From NCBI GenBank assembly GCA_002256385.1, contig NKJD01000010.1, forward strand, positions 1 to 64,000: a DNA stretch of 64,000 nucleotides. Reading direction: 5' to 3'. Both the position numbers and the translations under genes were made by a program. This DNA is from Flavobacterium sp. BFFFF2. GTDB lineage: Bacteria; Bacteroidota; Bacteroidia; Flavobacteriales; Flavobacteriaceae. Each line of letters begins with the position of its first letter. Position 1 is the stretch's first letter. Below, piece after piece: positions 60,125-64,000 of the stretch. The notes under the pieces are model-generated. The model was not told the DNA's origin. It did not search any database and worked only from the letters and a program-made list of their open reading frames with translations.

Positions 60125-62902
60125 ATGGACCGTTTTTCGTTTCTCAACGCTGCACATACCCAATTTTTTGCTGATTTATATGATCAATATTTGGCCAATC
60201 CGGACCAAGTTGAACCCAGTTGGCGCGCCTTTTTTCAAGGATTTGATTTTGGCCGCGAGGCTTCATTCGATGAAGATTTAGGAGGCACCATTGCATCCAA
60301 CGTGTTGCAAGCAGCTGATGCTGGGAAGTTATCTGAAAAAATAACCAAAGAGTTCAATGTCTTAAAATTAATTGACGGGTACCGCTCACGTGGACATTTG
60401 TTTACCAAAACAAATCCGGTCCGCGACCGCCGTACCTTTTCACCAAACTTAAGCATCGACAATTTTGGGCTGAGTCAAGCTGATTTGCCGACCGTGTTTG
60501 ATGCCGCTCGGGTGTTAGGCATTGAACCTTGTAGCTTAAATGACATCATTAGCCACTTAGAATCCATCTATTGCCAACACATCGGCATCGAGTATATGTA
60601 TATTCGAAAGCCCGAAGTCATCCAATGGATTCAAGCCAAAATTGGCCGGAATGACAACCAACCTCGTTTTTCGGACGATCAAAAAAAGCATATTCTTAAA
60701 AAATTAAACGAAGCTGTTTCGTTTGAAAACTTTTTACATACCAAATACGTAGGCCAAAAACGATTCTCATTAGAGGGTTGTGAGGCGGCCATCCCGGCAT
60801 TGGATGCGCTCATTGAAGCCGCAGCTGACCGAGGTGTGGAACAATTTGTGATGGGAATGGCCCACCGAGGAAGGCTCAATGTATTGGCCAACATTTTTGG
60901 CAAATCGACCCAAGATATTTTCTCCGAATTTGACGGCAAAGACTACGATGATGACGCCCTTTTTGATGGCGATGTGAAGTATCATTTGGGGCTTACCGCC
61001 GATCGAACGACGCTTTCAGGCAAAAATATCAACCTTAATTTGGCGCCTAATCCGTCGCATTTGGAAACCGTTGGCGCTGTCATTGAAGGCATTGCACGTG
61101 CCAAACAAGACCGCTATTATGCCGATGATTTCTCCAAAGTATTGCCCATAGCCGTCCATGGTGATGCCGCCATTGCTGGACAAGGAATCATGTACGAAAT
61201 TGTACAAATGGCCCAATTAGATGGGTACAAAACAGGTGGAACCATCCATGTAGTCATCAACAACCAAGTCGGATTTACCACCAATTACCTAGATGCCCGT
61301 TCGTCAACCTATTGTACCGACGTAGCCAAAGTAACTTTGTCGCCCGTGTTGCATGTGAATGCCGACGACGCCGAGGCTGTGGTGCACGCCATGTTGTTTG
61401 CCCTTGATTACCGCATGACTTTTGGCAGCGATGTATTTATCGATTTGTTGGGGTACCGTAAATACGGTCACAACGAAGGCGATGAGCCTCGTTTTACACA
61501 GCCTAAACTATATAAAATCATTGCCAAGCATAAAAATCCACGCGATTTATATGCGGAAACTTTGCTATCAAAAGGAATTATTGATGCTACCTACGTGGCT
61601 CAATTAGAAACCGAATACAAAGCGCGCCTCGAAGAAAACCTAGAAGCCTCCAGAAAAAAAGCCCTGACTGTCATTACCCCATTTATGCAAAATGAATGGC
61701 AAGGATTTCAGCAAGGTAGCGAGGCCGATATGTTGCACCCGACTGATACGCGTTTCCCAAAACAACAATTAGATGCATTGGCCACGGTAATTACACAACT
61801 TCCGGCCAATAAAAAATTCATCAGCAAAATTACCAAGTTGGTTGGCGACCGCCACGACATGTATTTCACCAACAACACCCTCGATTGGGCCATGGGTGAA
61901 TTATTAGCCTACGGCACTTTATTGTCCGAAGGTTTTGACGTGCGTTTGTCAGGACAAGATGTTGAAAGAGGTACTTTTTCGCACCGCCATGCCGTGATTA
62001 AGGTGGAGGAATCGGAAGAAGAAATTGTGTTGTTGAATCAATTACAAGACAAACAAGGTCAGTTCTATATTTACAATTCGTTATTGTCTGAATATGGTGT
62101 ACTTGGCTTTGACTATGGCTATGCTTTGGCTAGTCCGAATACGTTAACCATTTGGGAAGCCCAGTTTGGCGATTTCTCCAATGGTGCCCAAATTATGATT
62201 GACCAATATATTTCGGCGGCAGAAGACAAATGGAACAACCAAAATGGGATTGTTATGTTGTTGCCGCATGGCTATGAAAACCAAGGGGCAGAGCATTCTT
62301 CGGCCCGCATGGAGCGCTTTTTGCAATTATGCGCCAAAGAAAATATGTTTGTTGTTGATTGTACCACGCCTGCCAACTTCTTTCACGTATTGCGCCGCCA
62401 ATTAAAAATGACGTTCCGCAAGCCTTTGGTTGTCTTTTCGCCCAAAAGTTTATTGCGCCACCCGATGGCGGTTTCAACAGCTGAAGAATTAGCTACTGGC
62501 CATTTCCAAGAAGTCATTGATGACGCGAATGCTGATAAAAATAAAGTAAAAACAGTGGTGTTTTGTACAGGTAAATTTTACTACGACTTATACGCTGAAC
62601 GCGAACAATTGCAACGCGACGATGTGGCTTTGGTGCGCATCGAGCAGTTATTCCCACTTCCTGTTGAACAATTAAAGGCCATTATTGCCTCTTATCCAAA
62701 TGCCGATGATTTTGTGTGGGCACAAGAAGAACCAAAAAATATGGGTGCCTACAGCTTTATGTTGATGAACTTTAATTGGTTCACTTGGCGTCTGGCTTCT
62801 CCAAAAGCATACAGCGCGCCTGCAGCTGGAAGTTATGCCCGATCCAAAAAACGTCATGCTGGTGCGATAGCCATGGTATTTGACAAAACCTTATATAATT
62901 AA
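60125..62902 (+). CDS. odhA: 2-oxoglutarate dehydrogenase E1 component
   Basis: Thiamin-diphosphate-dependent decarboxylase of the citric acid cycle complex that makes succinyl-CoA. The 925-residue protein starts MDRFSFLNAAHTQFFADLYDQY. Recognisable segments are MGMAHRGRLNVLANIFG, NPSHLETVGAVIEGIARAKQ, VHGDAAIAGQGIMYEIVQMA (cofactor region), HVVINNQVGFTT, and RKYGHNEGDEPRFTQP. The transketolase-like C-terminal half includes GQDVERGTFSHRHAVI. The E2 subunit follows after 27 bp, so the two make an operon. Confidence 0.98.
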   Translation: MDRFSFLNAAHTQFFADLYDQYLANPDQVEPSWRAFFQGFDFGREASFDEDLGGTIASNVLQAADAGKLSEKITKEFNVLKLIDGYRSRGHLFTKTNPVRDRRTFSPNLSIDNFGLSQADLPTVFDAARVLGIEPCSLNDIISHLESIYCQHIGIEYMYIRKPEVIQWIQAKIGRNDNQPRFSDDQKKHILKKLNEAVSFENFLHTKYVGQKRFSLEGCEAAIPALDALIEAAADRGVEQFVMGMAHRGRLNVLANIFGKSTQDIFSEFDGKDYDDDALFDGDVKYHLGLTADRTTLSGKNINLNLAPNPSHLETVGAVIEGIARAKQDRYYADDFSKVLPIAVHGDAAIAGQGIMYEIVQMAQLDGYKTGGTIHVVINNQVGFTTNYLDARSSTYCTDVAKVTLSPVLHVNADDAEAVVHAMLFALDYRMTFGSDVFIDLLGYRKYGHNEGDEPRFTQPKLYKIIAKHKNPRDLYAETLLSKGIIDATYVAQLETEYKARLEENLEASRKKALTVITPFMQNEWQGFQQGSEADMLHPTDTRFPKQQLDALATVITQLPANKKFISKITKLVGDRHDMYFTNNTLDWAMGELLAYGTLLSEGFDVRLSGQDVERGTFSHRHAVIKVEESEEEIVLLNQLQDKQGQFYIYNSLLSEYGVLGFDYGYALASPNTLTIWEAQFGDFSNGAQIMIDQYISAAEDKWNNQNGIVMLLPHGYENQGAEHSSARMERFLQLCAKENMFVVDCTTPANFFHVLRRQLKMTFRKPLVVFSPKSLLRHPMAVSTAEELATGHFQEVIDDANADKNKVKTVVFCTGKFYYDLYAEREQLQRDDVALVRIEQLFPLPVEQLKAIIASYPNADDFVWAQEEPKNMGAYSFMLMNFNWFTWRLASPKAYSAPAAGSYARSKKRHAGAIAMVFDKTLYN

Positions 62903-62929
62903 TTTGACGCTCATTAAAAATACGGTTGT

Positions 62930-64000
62930 ATGATTTTAGAAATGAAAGTACCCTCACCGGGAGAATCAATCAAAGAAGTTGAAATTGCCACTTGGTTGGT
63001 TCAAGATGGTGATTATGTTGAAAAAGACCAGGCGATAGCCGAAGTTGATTCAGATAAAGCCACCCTTGAATTGCCAGCGGAAGCCAGCGGAATTATTACG
63101 CTCAAAGCTTCTGAAGGTGATGCAGTGGCTGTGGGAGCAGTTGTTTGCCTCATAGATACCAGTGCAGCCAAACCTGAGGGAAGTGCTGCGCCAGCAGCAG
63201 CAGTTGCTGAAAAACCGAAGGCAGCTGAAGCGCCAAAGGCGGAAGCACCTAAACCAGCGCCAGTAACTACCACTTATGCAGCTCAAGCACCTTCGCCAGC
63301 TGCCCGTAAAATCTTAGACGAAAAAAGCATTGACCCTGCCACCATTCAAGGAACAGGCAAAGGGGGTCGCATTACCAAAGATGATGCCATTCAGGCGGTA
63401 CCAGCTATGGGAACTCCTACTGGCAGTGCCCGCGGTAGTGAGCGCACCAAATTATCGATGTTGCGCCGCAAGGTAGCCGAACGTTTGGTTGCGGCGAAAA
63501 ATGAAACAGCCATGTTGACTACTTTTAATGAAGTCGACATGACGGCCATTTATGCGTTGCGCGATCAATATAAAGAAGCCTTTAAAGCCAAACACAGTTT
63601 AGGTTTGGGCTTTATGTCATTCTTTACTAAAGCCGTAACCCGTGCTTTACAATTGTACCCAGATGTCAATTCAATGATTGATGGCCAAGAAAAAATCTCT
63701 TTTGATTTTTGCGATATTTCAGTAGCCGTTTCAGGGCCTAAAGGCTTGATGGTGCCAGTGATGCGCAATGCAGAATTACTTGGTTTTAGAGGTGTTGAAG
63801 CCGAAATCAAGCGGTTGGCGATTCGTGCCCGAGATGGGCAAATCACCGTGGATGAAATGACGGGTGGTACCTTTACCATTTCAAATGGTGGTGTTTTTGG
63901 CAGTATGTTAAGCACCCCAATTATTAACCCGCCACAGTCAGGTATTTTAGGTATGCACAATGTTGTAGAACGACCGATTGTAAAAAATGGCCAAATTGTG
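62930..64000 (+). CDS. odhB: 2-oxoglutarate dehydrogenase E2 component (3' end cut by window)
   Basis: Dihydrolipoyl succinyltransferase core of the 2-oxoglutarate dehydrogenase complex. The first 357 codons are visible and the frame is open at the window edge. The lipoyl domain (MILEMKVPSPGESIKEVEI, with the modified Lys in VDSDKATLELP at about 45) is followed by an Ala/Pro/Lys-rich linker, a subunit-binding domain (SPAARKILDEKSIDPATI...GKGGRITKDDAI, about 120-158), and the start of the catalytic domain (RTKLSMLRRKVAERLV, TGGTFTISNGGVFGSML). The catalytic HxxxDG is outside the window. Lies 27 bp after odhA. Confidence 0.96.
   Translation, partial: MILEMKVPSPGESIKEVEIATWLVQDGDYVEKDQAIAEVDSDKATLELPAEASGIITLKASEGDAVAVGAVVCLIDTSAAKPEGSAAPAAAVAEKPKAAEAPKAEAPKPAPVTTTYAAQAPSPAARKILDEKSIDPATIQGTGKGGRITKDDAIQAVPAMGTPTGSARGSERTKLSMLRRKVAERLVAAKNETAMLTTFNEVDMTAIYALRDQYKEAFKAKHSLGLGFMSFFTKAVTRALQLYPDVNSMIDGQEKISFDFCDISVAVSGPKGLMVPVMRNAELLGFRGVEAEIKRLAIRARDGQITVDEMTGGTFTISNGGVFGSMLSTPIINPPQSGILGMHNVVERPIVKNGQIV

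Overview
The window looks like chromosomal DNA of a member of Bacteroidota, most likely order Flavobacteriales. Three lines of evidence support this. (1) Many genes are preceded by the Bacteroidota-type -7 promoter motif TAnnTTTG and have A-rich leaders with no Shine-Dalgarno sequence; rpsU is the clear exception. (2) The gene order rsfS-ftsH-LUD-cdsA-psd-acyl-CoA-binding protein and the exbB-exbD-exbD-tonB-PstS-like-TPR block are layouts I know from this group. (3) There are TonB receptor and outer-membrane barrel proteins. No rRNA, tRNA, CRISPR array, prophage or transposase gene was seen.

Layout. 0-0.8 kb: a dense block of hairpin repeats and one end of a 160-bp terminal-inverted-repeat element. 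0.8-8.1 kb: 2-oxoacid dehydrogenase E2, a glycosyltransferase, a DoxX-like protein, uvrC and a patatin/beta-barrel protein. 8.15-8.3 kb: a second 160-bp element, then a universal stress protein. 9.5-14.2 kb: the rimP-nusA-infB operon. 14.3-17.3 kb: a glycosyltransferase and metG. 17.5-18.1 kb: the hairpin block again in inverted orientation, with a third 160-bp element. 18.4-27.3 kb: AsmA-like protein, flavin oxidoreductases, dCMP deaminase, S41 protease, kynurenine 3-monooxygenase and a cupin. 27.8-33.7 kb: TonB energising machinery with a PstS-like lipoprotein and a TPR protein. 33.8-39.3 kb: PAP2-like membrane protein, outer-membrane protein, rpe, and a tightly packed run of redox genes. 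39.5-42.2 kb: an imperfect tandem duplication of a small unknown gene plus rsmG, in which the first copy is decaying. 42.3-50.6 kb: aminotransferase, desaturase, phosphopantetheinyl transferase, ahcY, rhomboid, MtgA and a Fic protein with an operator-like array at its promoter. 50.7-53.0 kb: a TPP riboswitch and TonB-dependent receptor, probably for thiamin uptake. 53.2-59.8 kb: birA diverging from the rsfS-ftsH-LUD-cdsA-psd-ACBP-SOD run, then rpsU. 60.1-64.0 kb: 2-oxoglutarate dehydrogenase E1 and the first part of its E2 (cut by the window edge).

Most genes are ordinary housekeeping. The less explained material lies between genes: (a) a composite repeat built almost entirely of short hairpins, several with GNA triloops, present in inverted copies about 17 kb apart; (b) a 160-bp MITE-like element in three copies; (c) a hairpin family with an AGT loop whose stems change by compensatory substitutions; (d) a family of 7-bp tandem repeats at several loci. 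The rsmG duplication, the operator array on the fic promoter and the strong Shine-Dalgarno of rpsU are the most interesting gene-linked observations.
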